Shown here one piece after another: positions 33,952 to 42,892 of a DNA stretch of 42,897 nucleotides; the first letter of the stretch is position 1, and each line of letters begins with the position of its first letter. A model generated the notes under the pieces. It did not search any database and was not told the origin of the DNA. It saw nothing but the letters and a program-made list of their open reading frames with translations. The position numbers and the translations under genes were made by a program. The stretch lies in NCBI GenBank assembly GCA_016795425.1, contig JAEUHG010000161.1, forward strand, positions 1 to 42,897, written 5' to 3'. Source of the DNA: Verrucomicrobiales bacterium (GTDB lineage: Bacteria > Verrucomicrobiota > Verrucomicrobiia > Limisphaerales > CAIMTB01).

Positions 33952-36510
33952 ATGAAGTCCTTCTTCGATCTCGTCGCGACCGGCCGTCGGAGCGTCTTCT
34001 GTTTGGTTTGGGCGATGGGCGTCTTGCGATCTCTCGAATCTGGCGCCGCCGAGTCCACGCCATTTCGTGAGGCGCTGGTGATCGAGTCGACGGGGCGCGC
34101 CGGCCGCAACACGTTGTTCACCGACGCCATCGCAGCTCGGGTCGTTGCGGGAACGTGGCAACAGCCGATGGACGGCGAAGAAGTGGAACTACCCGATGGT
34201 CAGCGGCGCCGCTGGATGCTGAGCCGCGCGGGTGAGGACGGCTGGTTTACGGGGCGGGCCATGCGCGGCGGTTACGCGTATGTCGGTTTTCCAGCCGAGG
34301 TGGCGCGGGTGGCGGTGCTGAACGCCAGCGGACATTCCATGGCGTACGTCAACGGGGAACCTCGGGCCGGGGATGTTTATAGTTACGGGTACGTTTCTGT
34401 TCCGGTGCTTCTGCGGCCGGGTACCAATGACTTTCTCTTCGCGGCCGGGCGCGGTCGACTCCGTGCCCAGTTGCTGGAACCTCGAGCTCCAGTCTACATC
34501 CACCGCGAAGACCCGACGCTTCCCGATTTTCGCGTGGGATCCGGTGGGGATGCATGGGCGGCGGTGGTCCTGGTCAACGCCACGACCCAGTGGGTGGCAG
34601 GCGGTGAAATTGTGGCACGCCTGGATCGACGCGCCACGTCGACGAAGGTGCCTTCGATTCCTCCTCTGGGCCTGCGCAAGGTCGCTTTCATGTTGCGGAA
34701 CCCGGGGCGCGCAGGGGCGGGGGAAATGTCGGTGCAGCTTCAGCTGAGGAATGTCGGGGGTCATCGGGGAGTGCTGGATGAGTGGGTCACTCCGATTCGG
34801 GTACGTACCCAGGAGCAGGCTTACAAGCGCACCTTCATCAGTGAAATCGATGGCAGTGTGCAGTACTTCGCGGTGCAACCGGGTCGGGAGCTTGCGTCCG
34901 GATCGAAACCGGCCCTCGTGCTTTCGCTTCACGGGGCCAGCGTTGAGGCGATCGGACAGGCGGAAGCCTACGCGCCGAAACGGTGGAGCCATATCGTTTG
35001 TCCGACGAATCGGCGTCCGTACGGCTTCGATTGGGAGGAGTGGGGGCGCATGGATGCCTTGGAAGTTCTTGCCATCGCGTCCCGTGAGTTCGGCATCGAT
35101 CCGGACCGCGTTTATTTGACCGGGCATTCCATGGGTGGGCATGGCACCTGGAGCCTGGGTGCGACCGTCCCGGATCGATTCGCCGCGGTGGCGCCGAGCG
35201 CTGGATGGATCAGTTTCTTTAGCTACGCCGGCACCGACTCGTATACCAATGCCACGCCCGTCGAGGCCGTGCTGCGTCGGGCCGCGGCATCGAGCGACAC
35301 CCTGGCCCTGGCCACGAACTACCTGCAACACGGCGTCTATGTGTTGCACGGGGATGCCGACGACAATGTTCCGGTTCGCGAAGCGCGCACCATGCGCGGG
35401 GTGCTCGGCGGATTCCATCGGGACGTTGACTGGCATGAACAGCCGGGGGCCGGTCATTGGTGGGAGAATTCGGACGAGCCGGGCGCCGAGTGCGTCGATT
35501 GGCCGCCGATGTTCGACTTCTTTGCGCGGCATCGTCGGCCGGCGGATCTGGAGGTCCGGAGGCTCCAGTTTGTCACCGTCAATCCGGCGGTCTCCGCCGA
35601 GTCCCGGTGGGCGCGAATCGAGCATCAGGAGGAACTGATGACTCCCAGTGCTATCGATCTTCAGTGGGATCCCGGTGTGCGTCGTGTACGGGGAACCACT
35701 CGCAATGTGCGGCGGCTGAGCCTGGATCTCTCGAAGCTGCAAGTCGGCACCCAACCCATCGAAGTGGATCTCGACGGAGTCTCATTGGGGAAATTTCATC
35801 CGGCAGAAAGCGGAATCTCGCCACAGCGATCACGGCGGCGCGGGGCCATGGATCCTGCGGCACGAACCCACTTTCTGCGGGACGAGGGGCGTTGGGCGGC
35901 GGTCTCCGAGGGGCCCGCGACCTGGAAGTCGCCGCGCCGGGGAGGTCCCTTCAAACAGGCGTTCCAGCACCGGATGATTTTCGTTTATGGGACGCGCGGG
36001 ACCGCCGACGAAAACGCCTGGGCATTCGCCAAGGCGCGAATGGATGGCGAGGCCTTCTGGTATCGGGGCAACGGATCGATCGAGATCCTGCCCGATTCCG
36101 CCTTCGAACCGGCGCTCTACCCGGACCGTGGTGTGGTCTTGTACGGGCATGCGGACATGAACGCAGCCTGGGCTCGGCTGCTCGGTGATAGTCCGGTTCA
36201 GGTTCGACGCGGCGAGGTTCGGGTTGGCGAGCGCGCGGTGGCCCGACCCGATGTCGCTTGCCTGTTTCTCCGGCCGCGCCCCGATTCCGAGGTGGCGAGC
36301 GTGGCGGTAATCTCCGGGACAGGCATGGCGGGTCTGCGAATGTGCGATCGATTGCCCTACTTCATGGCCGGCACGGCGTATCCCGACTACCTCGTGGTGG
36401 GCACTGACGCGCTCGCACGAGGCAATCGTGGCATTGTGACCGCGGGTTTCTTCGGCAACGATTGGTCCCTGGCCGACGGAGCTTCCGCCTGGTCGGATGA
36501 CGCGCCATAG
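33952..36510 (+). CDS. Secreted prolyl-oligopeptidase-family (alpha/beta) hydrolase
   Basis: This is 852 residues with an N-terminal signal-like stretch (SVFCLVWAMGVLRSL). Residues ~40-310 form beta-rich domains. An alpha/beta-hydrolase domain (~320-530) carries the triad Ser393 (GHSMGGHG), Asp470 (HGDADDNVP) and His502 (PGAGHWW). The C-terminal ~310 residues have no recognised family and contain a segment with VVLYGHADMNAAW. Such exported esterase/peptidase-like enzymes act on peptides or on sugar esters; which is not decidable here. The frame is open far upstream, overlapping the PAP2 gene. I choose ATG 33952, which puts the signal sequence first; ATG 33910 is possible. It follows PAP2 by 56 bases. 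Confidence 0.88.
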   Translation: MKSFFDLVATGRRSVFCLVWAMGVLRSLESGAAESTPFREALVIESTGRAGRNTLFTDAIAARVVAGTWQQPMDGEEVELPDGQRRRWMLSRAGEDGWFTGRAMRGGYAYVGFPAEVARVAVLNASGHSMAYVNGEPRAGDVYSYGYVSVPVLLRPGTNDFLFAAGRGRLRAQLLEPRAPVYIHREDPTLPDFRVGSGGDAWAAVVLVNATTQWVAGGEIVARLDRRATSTKVPSIPPLGLRKVAFMLRNPGRAGAGEMSVQLQLRNVGGHRGVLDEWVTPIRVRTQEQAYKRTFISEIDGSVQYFAVQPGRELASGSKPALVLSLHGASVEAIGQAEAYAPKRWSHIVCPTNRRPYGFDWEEWGRMDALEVLAIASREFGIDPDRVYLTGHSMGGHGTWSLGATVPDRFAAVAPSAGWISFFSYAGTDSYTNATPVEAVLRRAAASSDTLALATNYLQHGVYVLHGDADDNVPVREARTMRGVLGGFHRDVDWHEQPGAGHWWENSDEPGAECVDWPPMFDFFARHRRPADLEVRRLQFVTVNPAVSAESRWARIEHQEELMTPSAIDLQWDPGVRRVRGTTRNVRRLSLDLSKLQVGTQPIEVDLDGVSLGKFHPAESGISPQRSRRRGAMDPAARTHFLRDEGRWAAVSEGPATWKSPRRGGPFKQAFQHRMIFVYGTRGTADENAWAFAKARMDGEAFWYRGNGSIEILPDSAFEPALYPDRGVVLYGHADMNAAWARLLGDSPVQVRRGEVRVGERAVARPDVACLFLRPRPDSEVASVAVISGTGMAGLRMCDRLPYFMAGTAYPDYLVVGTDALARGNRGIVTAGFFGNDWSLADGASAWSDDAP

Positions 36511-36533
36511 CGGGCGAACGGGAGGCTGGCGGG

Positions 36534-37235
36534 TCACTTCGGCGCCAGGCGCATCAGACATTCGCCGACGTGGCGTCCGAGAAGCCGGGCGGATTCCATG
36601 CCGGTCACGTCCTTGGTCAAGTCGTCACGGTCCGCGCCGTTATTCCATAGCGTGCCGCCGAGCATGGCCGGGGAATGTCCACCGACGGGGAGCATCCCAT
36701 AGCTGATCATGCCGGCGTGAATCTGTTGGATCACCAGTTCCTGTCCGCCGTTTCTGTTTCCCGCAACGGCGAGGGCACCGATGGGCTTGTTGGCGAGCGC
36801 CATCACCGGATCTCGCAAAGGCATGCATCGTTCGATGAATGCCTTGCACAGCGAACTAAGCGACCGGAAATAGCATGGCGATCCGATGATCAAACCGCCC
36901 AGGCGCGGATCCTTCAGTTTGGGGAGCAACGCGTCGAAATCGTCCGACACCGGTTCCGGCGTCCAACCGGCGATCCGAAGTCCTCCGAGGTCGATGAGTT
37001 CGGTCCGAATGCGAGGGCTCCATTCGCGCGCCCCTTCCAGCGCCTTGGCGACGGCAGCGGCAGTGGTTTTTCCGCGGCGCGGGCTGCAGGCCACACCCAG
37101 TAGAATCAGAGCATCGTCCGCTCCGGGTTCGGCCGCGGTTGACGACACCGATGCGGCTGTGGTGGCGGCGGCAACCGTCAGAGTGGCGATCGGGGTAAGG
37201 GAGCAGAAGCGCCGGCGGGTGACCTTTGGTTCCAT
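36534..37235 (-). CDS. Tat-exported flavodoxin-like NAD(P)H-dependent FMN reductase family protein
   Basis: This encodes 233 residues from an ATG at 37235; a TTG 45 bases upstream is less likely. The N terminus MEPKVTRRRFCSLTPIATL has the twin-arginine pattern with a following hydrophobic stretch, so periplasmic export through Tat is predicted. The body is a flavodoxin-like fold: ILLGVACSPRRGKT as the FMN-phosphate loop and GSPCYFRSLSSLCKAFIERC as the segment typical of multimeric FMN reductases. The partner is unknown. Export of a folded FMN protein fits a Tat signal. It is 63 bases after the DUF1854 gene and converges on the hydrolase gene with 23 bases between stops. Confidence 0.87.
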   Translation of the reverse strand: MEPKVTRRRFCSLTPIATLTVAAATTAASVSSTAAEPGADDALILLGVACSPRRGKTTAAAVAKALEGAREWSPRIRTELIDLGGLRIAGWTPEPVSDDFDALLPKLKDPRLGGLIIGSPCYFRSLSSLCKAFIERCMPLRDPVMALANKPIGALAVAGNRNGGQELVIQQIHAGMISYGMLPVGGHSPAMLGGTLWNNGADRDDLTKDVTGMESARLLGRHVGECLMRLAPK

Positions 37236-37298
37236 GATGGAACCGATGACTAGGCCCGGCGGAAGCGGGAGCCAAATCAAATGCCGCGAGCCGCGTGA

Positions 37299-37829
37299 CT
37301 ACAAGTGCTGGAGAAGAAGTTGCTGGCTCCGCCCATCGAGCCCCTCGAGGTCGGGAATGTCGTAGCGATTGCCATCGACGTCGGTAAGGAGAATGCGTCC
37401 CGGGTTGGGGCGATGGACGCTTTCTCCCAGGTTGCGCGTCGTCAATCGGCGAATCCCGCGGTCGGTTTCAAACTCCCAGTCCACGGTTCCGAATCGTTCT
37501 CTGGCGGCGAGGATACGGGTGACGCGTGGAACGAAATATCGTCGACGCAACGCGTCCCGCAGCAATTCGCCATCCTCGGGTGGCAGGGAATCCGGATCGA
37601 CCAGCACCCCGATCTCCTTGTCCGCGCCATCCATCAGGCTGAGGTAACGCTCGGGACTCGACCATGGGAAGGCGCGGAGCACGGTGACCTGCCGGTGGCA
37701 GCAGTCTCCCTCGAGGGTCAGGCGCAGGCTCGCGCCGTGTTGGGAGAAGCGGACCTTGGCGGGATCCAGCAGGACGATGCGGGAAGCTTCGACGAGGCTG
37801 AGCGGGGCATCTGGGGAAGGAGGGTTCAT
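37299..37829 (-). CDS. DUF1854 protein, partner of the adjacent ABC exporter
   Basis: This is a 176-residue cytoplasmic protein with an HGASLRLTLEGDCCHRQVTV strand pair, AFPWSSPERYLSLMDGADKEIGVL and DPDSLPPEDGELLRDALRRRYF, the pattern of DUF1854. In beta-proteobacteria this family is encoded beside an ABC exporter near cyanophycin genes and is named after that setting. The ATG at 37829 is 10 bases after the ABC gene stop, so translation is probably coupled. No cyanophycin synthetase or cyanophycinase is in the window, so the functional link is inference. Members are thought of as accessory subunits; no activity is established. Confidence 0.88.
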   Translation of the reverse strand: MNPPSPDAPLSLVEASRIVLLDPAKVRFSQHGASLRLTLEGDCCHRQVTVLRAFPWSSPERYLSLMDGADKEIGVLVDPDSLPPEDGELLRDALRRRYFVPRVTRILAARERFGTVDWEFETDRGIRRLTTRNLGESVHRPNPGRILLTDVDGNRYDIPDLEGLDGRSQQLLLQHL

Positions 37830-37839
37830 GGGAGGATCT

Positions 37840-40149
37840 TCAGTGAGTTGGAATCTCCATGATCCGACTCAATTCCTGCTGCATGCGGACCAATCGATGG
37901 AATTCGCCTTCCTTGGCCAGGAGTTCCTCGTGGGTGCCCATCTCGGCGATGCGCCCTTCCTTGAGTACGACCAGCCGAGTGGCGTTGCGCAGGGTGCTTA
38001 ATCGATGGGCGATGGCGAAGGTGGTGCGGCCGCGAATAAGGCGGGAGATGGCCTCCTGGATTTGATGCTCGGTGTCGGTGTCCACCGAGGCGGTGGCTTC
38101 GTCGAGAATCAGAATGCGGGGATTGTGGAGGATGGCGCGAGCGATGCTGATGCGCTGGCGTTCGCCGCCGCTGAGGGATTGCCCGCGTTCGCCCACCTGG
38201 CTGTCATAACCATCCGGCCGGCGCACGATGAAATCGTGGGCGTTGGCGGCTTTGGCCGCGGCCATCACTTCCTCGGGTGTTGCGGATGGGCGGGCGAAAA
38301 GGATGTTTTCGTAGATGGAGCCGCTGAAGAGGAAGGGCTCTTGCAGGACCACGCCGATTTGGTTGCGCAGATCCTTTTGGCGCACCTGTCGCAGGTCGAG
38401 GTCATCGATGAGGATGGCGCCTTCCTGGGGATCGTAGAAGCGGCAGAGCAGGTTGATGGTCGTGCTTTTTCCTGCGCCGCTGCGTCCGACCAATCCGATC
38501 ATCTCACCGGCCTTCACGGTCAGGGTGAGGTCGCGCACGACGGGTCGATGCGGTTCGTAGCCGAACGTGACACCGCGGAATTCGACGCGTCCTTCCAAGC
38601 GCGGAATTTCGAGGGGCGCTGCGGCATCGCCGACATCGGAACGGGTATCGAGAACCTCGAAGACCCGCTCGGCGGCGGCAAGGGAACGGGAGAGGTAATC
38701 GGCCACGCGACTCATGTATTGCAGGGGGCCGTAGAACATTCCCAGGTAGCCGAGGAAGACAAAGAAGGTGCCGAGGGTCATGGTGCCTCCGATGACTTGG
38801 CGGCCGCCGACGTACCAGACCGTGGTGCTGCCCAGGCTCACGATGAAGAAGAGGAACGGAAAGAACGTGGCCCACATCTGCTCGGCGTCGATGTTGGCGT
38901 CCCGCATCGCCACGCTATGGCGGTCGAAGCGATCCACCACCCGGTCCTCCTTCGCGAAGGCGCGCACGACCCGGATTCCGGAAAGGCTGTCGGCCACGTT
39001 GGCGGTGAAGCGGCTGTGCAGGTGCCACGCGCGCCGCCAGACGTTTAGAATGCGTTTCCAAAAGATACGGGTGAGGATCAGGACGAACGGTGCCGGTATG
39101 AACACCAGGAGGGTGAGGCGCCAGTTCATCCACAGCAGGACCGCGCCGATCCCGATGAAGAGAAGGATGTTGGAGAAGAACATCTGGATGCTCTCCACCA
39201 GCACACTCTCCAGTGATTGGGTGTCCCGCGTCACCCGGGCGATCAACGCCCCGGTCTGTCGTTTGTCGAAGTACTTGAGCGACAGTTCCTGCAAGTGCCG
39301 GAAGACGTCGCTGCGCAGTTCGTGCGACAGACTTTGGCCCAGTCGGATGGCGATTCGGCCGCGCCAGACCCCCACCGCCTGGCCGAGGAACAGGACCAAC
39401 GTCCAGAGCGTCATGAGCCCGGCGAGCACCCGGTACCGTCGGTCGAGGGGCAGGGCGTCGCCCACGGGATTGAGAACGATGTCGGTCAATGGCTTGGTCA
39501 GGTAGGGCGGGATCAGGCTCAGGACCAAGCCAACCACCATCATCACCCATACCACCATCACCTCCCGACGATGCGGGCGCAGGTACGCCAGCATTCGACG
39601 GATGGCTTTGCCTTTGCTCATACAGGCGGGGCAAGCCTTGGAACCTTCCGGGAGAAGCAGGTCGCAGGTGGGGCAGCGTTCCACTTCTTCCCGGTCGAAA
39701 TAGAACCGCGGCGGTTCCTTGGGCGGGGCACTTGCGACTGAGGCGGTGTCGTTGTCCGCCGGTGCGGAGCGGGGCGACGTCTTGCGGAAGTCTTCGAGTT
39801 CCGCCAAGTAGGCGGCGATCCGGCCGAATCGCCGATGGCGGGCGTTGGAGTAGCGCACGATTTCGGTGACTGTGCCGTCGATGTTCGCCAGCAGCGCGCC
39901 GCCGCCAACGAGGCCCTCGGCTCGGGGGGTGGCGAGGCGTTCCAGTGGAGAACCCCAGCGGAGCCGCCACTGGCCGTTCACGGATTCGTAGACGCGCAGG
40001 TCCTTGGGGGTTAGCACCAGCCATTCCTGTCCGAAGCGACCGTTCGGGAGGAGATCGGTTGGCAACACCGCCAGGCGCTCGGTGGGAACAATGGCGGTCT
40101 CAAGCTCCGCTTCCAGACTCGGCGGTATCGAATCGATCACCCACTTCAA
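37840..40149 (-). CDS. ABC exporter (fused permease-ATPase) with N-terminal sensor-like extension and zinc ribbon
   Basis: This encodes 769 residues, apparently from a TTG at 40149. Residues 1-125 form a beta-rich extension (TERLAVLPTDLL, WLVLTPKDLRVYE). A zinc ribbon follows with Cys159, Cys162, Cys173 and Cys176. The six-helix exporter domain spans ~195-485. The ATPase has Walker A GRSGAGKS (555-562), the LSGGERQRI signature (659-667), Walker B ILILDE (679-684) and the switch His in AIAHR. It is a half-transporter that should dimerise. The same extension, ribbon, permease and ATPase order occurs in ABC proteins found with DUF1854 and cyanophycin genes in Burkholderiales. Substrate is unknown. 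DUF1854 lies 10 bases downstream; the GH32 gene ends 54 bases upstream. Confidence 0.92.
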   Translation of the reverse strand: MKWVIDSIPPSLEAELETAIVPTERLAVLPTDLLPNGRFGQEWLVLTPKDLRVYESVNGQWRLRWGSPLERLATPRAEGLVGGGALLANIDGTVTEIVRYSNARHRRFGRIAAYLAELEDFRKTSPRSAPADNDTASVASAPPKEPPRFYFDREEVERCPTCDLLLPEGSKACPACMSKGKAIRRMLAYLRPHRREVMVVWVMMVVGLVLSLIPPYLTKPLTDIVLNPVGDALPLDRRYRVLAGLMTLWTLVLFLGQAVGVWRGRIAIRLGQSLSHELRSDVFRHLQELSLKYFDKRQTGALIARVTRDTQSLESVLVESIQMFFSNILLFIGIGAVLLWMNWRLTLLVFIPAPFVLILTRIFWKRILNVWRRAWHLHSRFTANVADSLSGIRVVRAFAKEDRVVDRFDRHSVAMRDANIDAEQMWATFFPFLFFIVSLGSTTVWYVGGRQVIGGTMTLGTFFVFLGYLGMFYGPLQYMSRVADYLSRSLAAAERVFEVLDTRSDVGDAAAPLEIPRLEGRVEFRGVTFGYEPHRPVVRDLTLTVKAGEMIGLVGRSGAGKSTTINLLCRFYDPQEGAILIDDLDLRQVRQKDLRNQIGVVLQEPFLFSGSIYENILFARPSATPEEVMAAAKAANAHDFIVRRPDGYDSQVGERGQSLSGGERQRISIARAILHNPRILILDEATASVDTDTEHQIQEAISRLIRGRTTFAIAHRLSTLRNATRLVVLKEGRIAEMGTHEELLAKEGEFHRLVRMQQELSRIMEIPTH

Positions 40150-40203
40150 ACGGACAATCGACGCCAGTGCAAGTGCGCAGATGGGTCGTCCGACCTGCGC
40201 CGG

Positions 40204-42342
40204 CTAGTGCCACGCGGACTTGAGATGGTGGACCTCGAGTTGGTGCATTCGGGCGGCGGCGCCGCGCACCTGCAGCCGGAGGCTGCGGTCCTCGCCGCGG
40301 GGCAGGTAGGCCATCGGCAGGTAGGTCAGACCCGCGCTGGCGAAGACTTCGAATCCCATGCGATCGCAGAGCACGATCAGGGATTGCCGGCCGTCGCGCA
40401 GGGGCGCCGGAGCGCGATGATCGTTGAGCGCCAGTTCCTGCGTTCGCGCGTCGTACTTCAGCGTGGCGCCTCGAATGGAAAGAGATAGCTCGGTGGAGTC
40501 TCCGGGCTCGAAGGTCAGGCGGACCTCCAGGAGTTCGCCGTGGATCGCGGCCAAGGGATCGGATCCTCCTTCCGCGAGGGTGAACGGTTTCAGGTTTTGC
40601 GATTGCGCCCTCAGTTCTCGCAGTTCGCGCGCGGGGGTCCAGGTAAGGCGGGGACCCTCCGGTGTGCCCACCAGATTCAACTCCAGGGGCACCGTCATCG
40701 ATTGGTTGAAGGGCATGCCGGGCGTCGCGGTCTGGAACCATCCGATCTGAACACGGCGTCCGTCGGTCGACGGCAAATCGCTGAAGGTCTGGGCGGCGTA
40801 GAAGTTGCGGCCCCGATGGCCGGGGAGCTTTGCTGTTTCGGGAATGAACTTCGTTCCGTCGAAGGATCCCACCATGTATTCGCTATTCGCAGCCGTTAAT
40901 ACCCAGCGGCGCCGCGCCGCGTCCCCGTCGACCGGGAGTTCGAAGAAGTCCGGGCATTCGAAGAAGCCGTCGGTGCGGCTCAGGTAGGTCCACTCCTTCA
41001 AGTTGGACGAGCCGAGGAAGAAGATGGAATGCACCTGGTTGGTTTCCACGTAGAGCGTCATCACCCATTTTTTGGTGGGCTCGTGCCAGATCACCTTGGG
41101 ATCGCGATTTCCGGGCGTGAACTGTCGCACGATCGGATTGCCGGCAAATTTGGTGAAGGTTCGGCCATCGGTGCTCGAGGCGAGACACTGGACGGTGGGA
41201 TCGCCGGCGGCGGTGTAGAAGAGCACCTGCGCGGGAGCGCCGGGCTTGCCGAGGCCGCTGGTGTTGGCCCAGTCCACGACGGCGCTGCCACTGAACATCG
41301 GCCCGAGGGCGTCAGGCGCGAGCACGTCACCGAGTTCCTTCCAGTGGATGAGGTTGGTGCTGACCGCGTGGCCCCAGTGCATGTTGCCCCAGTTCCAGCC
41401 GTAGGGATTGTGTTGGAAGAACAGGTGGTACTCGCCGCGGAAGTAGACTAGGCCATTGGGATCGTTGTTCCAACCGCGACGGGGCGAGAAATGGAACTGA
41501 CCGCGCAACGGTTCACGATAGACCGGGTCGGTCCCTCGGAGAGTGTCGGACGCCTCGATGCGCGCCAGTGCCTGGGAATGCTCGGGGAGTCGGTCCACTT
41601 CCAGGGTGACCGAGCGGCCCCGCCATGCCGACACGTCCATGGGCGCCCACCAATCGATTTCCTTGTCGGCCAGTTCAATGTCGTTCTTCACGACAGGCTG
41701 CCCGTCGACCAGCGTGGTCACGGATCGTTTGGGGCCACCGGTCTTAATGGGCAGAAGGAGGAACTGGGTGTCTGCCTGGAAGTCTCGGCGGGCTCGATCG
41801 ATCCAACCCGGCGGTTTGCGATCGGTCTGCACGATGTGATCCACGTTGATATGCCCCCACCCGCCCGTTGCCTCATCGATGATCCTCAACACCGCCGCCT
41901 TGCCCAGCAGGTCTCCGACGTCCCACCCCTCCACGGCCAGGGATTCCGTGCCCCCTGCCTGATCGTTGGGTCCTGTCGCCCGGCGGACCACCTTGCCATC
42001 CACCAGGAGCACCAGGCAGGTGCGCTCCAGGTCCTTGCCGCCGCCAATCAGAAACTGCAGGTACCGACGTTCGATCCTGAATTCCGGAGAGGTCAACGTG
42101 CCGGTGGTGCTGTCGCCTTTGTTGAAGGAATTCACCAGACCGCGCCCTTGGTAACCATCGACGTGCATCTGCCCGGGAAGGGTTCCGCGCGCCGGACCGG
42201 ACCCGAAGGCCTCGCCGACCACGGTCCAGGTTCCGTAGTCCGAACCTTCGAAGTCCGCGATGACCAGGTCATCGGCTGCATGCAAAGGGATGGAGGCCAC
42301 CGCGGCCCAGGCGATGAGAATGGAAGCGGTCTTGGGGTTCAT
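40204..42342 (-). CDS. Secreted GH32 fructan hydrolase (levanase/invertase family)
   Basis: This encodes 712 residues from an ATG at 42342 with a signal peptide (MNPKTASILIAWAAVASIPLHA). An N-terminal beta-sandwich (~25-265) precedes the catalytic domain and could bind carbohydrate. The five-bladed propeller has the nucleophile Asp294 in WNNDPNG, the stabiliser Asp414 in RDPK and the acid/base Glu462 in ECPD. A C-terminal beta-sandwich domain ends near 712. GH32 enzymes hydrolyse beta-fructosidic links in levan, inulin or sucrose. The WNNDPNG form is usual for exo-acting fructanases, so that is the likelier activity. The frame extends upstream to 42444 without a start that makes sense. It diverges from the cytochrome gene across about 170 bases. 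Confidence 0.93.
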   Translation of the reverse strand: MNPKTASILIAWAAVASIPLHAADDLVIADFEGSDYGTWTVVGEAFGSGPARGTLPGQMHVDGYQGRGLVNSFNKGDSTTGTLTSPEFRIERRYLQFLIGGGKDLERTCLVLLVDGKVVRRATGPNDQAGGTESLAVEGWDVGDLLGKAAVLRIIDEATGGWGHINVDHIVQTDRKPPGWIDRARRDFQADTQFLLLPIKTGGPKRSVTTLVDGQPVVKNDIELADKEIDWWAPMDVSAWRGRSVTLEVDRLPEHSQALARIEASDTLRGTDPVYREPLRGQFHFSPRRGWNNDPNGLVYFRGEYHLFFQHNPYGWNWGNMHWGHAVSTNLIHWKELGDVLAPDALGPMFSGSAVVDWANTSGLGKPGAPAQVLFYTAAGDPTVQCLASSTDGRTFTKFAGNPIVRQFTPGNRDPKVIWHEPTKKWVMTLYVETNQVHSIFFLGSSNLKEWTYLSRTDGFFECPDFFELPVDGDAARRRWVLTAANSEYMVGSFDGTKFIPETAKLPGHRGRNFYAAQTFSDLPSTDGRRVQIGWFQTATPGMPFNQSMTVPLELNLVGTPEGPRLTWTPARELRELRAQSQNLKPFTLAEGGSDPLAAIHGELLEVRLTFEPGDSTELSLSIRGATLKYDARTQELALNDHRAPAPLRDGRQSLIVLCDRMGFEVFASAGLTYLPMAYLPRGEDRSLRLQVRGAAARMHQLEVHHLKSAWH

Positions 42343-42514
42343 TCGTGAAGTGATCCGACGATGCCTGCGGAGGGGGTTCCTGGCGATCGGGAACCTACCC
42401 ACCTCCGGCGTCAGGCTTGGCGCTCCCTCCCAGGTTTGCGACACTTCGTACGTGGCCTTTGCCAGCTATCGCCGTCGGTCCAACCTGCATGAGGCACCAG
42501 GCTGGGGGTGCAGG

Positions 42515-42892
42515 ATGCGGACACTGGGTGCCGCCTTCCGGAATCGCGGCTGTCTCGCCGCTGGGTGGATCCTCGTCCTAGCGCTCGGTATAACCAGAGT
42601 TTTGGCGGCGGAGCCGACCCCACTATTCATGCGGGCCTGCGCCCCCTGTCATGGCAAAGATGGCAAAGCGAATACCCCGCAGGGGCGCAAGCTCGGGGTG
42701 AAAGACATGACCCAAAGCCAACTGTCCGAACCCGAGATCCGGCGGCAGATCCTCGACGGGAAGACGGGTCCGGACGGGGCCATCAAGATGCCGGCCTTTC
42801 GCCAGACGTTGAAGGAGGACGAGGTCGATGCCTTGGCGCGCTTCGCCAAGGGATTGCAGGTGCGGCCAAAGGCACCGGCCCCAAAGGAATAG
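42515..42892 (+). CDS. Small secreted c-type cytochrome
   Basis: This encodes 125 residues from an ATG at 42515, ending with a TAG at 42890-42892. A signal-like segment (about 14-32) ends in LAAE. The heme-binding motif Cys42-Ala-Pro-Cys45-His46 (ACAPCHGKDGK) follows, and Met92 in IKMPAF is the probable sixth ligand. Lys/Arg-rich regions fit a soluble periplasmic electron carrier or a monoheme subunit. It resembles cytochrome c domains in Verrucomicrobiota/Planctomycetes oxidases and dehydrogenases, but no partner is in the window. The reading frame extends 85 codons upstream over the GH32 promoter; the chosen start puts the signal first. Confidence 0.85.
   Translation: MRTLGAAFRNRGCLAAGWILVLALGITRVLAAEPTPLFMRACAPCHGKDGKANTPQGRKLGVKDMTQSQLSEPEIRRQILDGKTGPDGAIKMPAFRQTLKEDEVDALARFAKGLQVRPKAPAPKE

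Noticed and set aside
34189..35754. A 521-codon minus-strand frame opposite the prolyl-oligopeptidase-type gene
   Set aside because: It overlaps the catalytic Ser/Asp/His region of the real gene; its composition is Arg/Pro/His-rich.
38005..39048. A 347-codon plus-strand frame opposite the ABC ATPase
   Set aside because: It is antisense to Walker A, signature and Walker B motifs and is Gly/Ala/His-rich without a domain.
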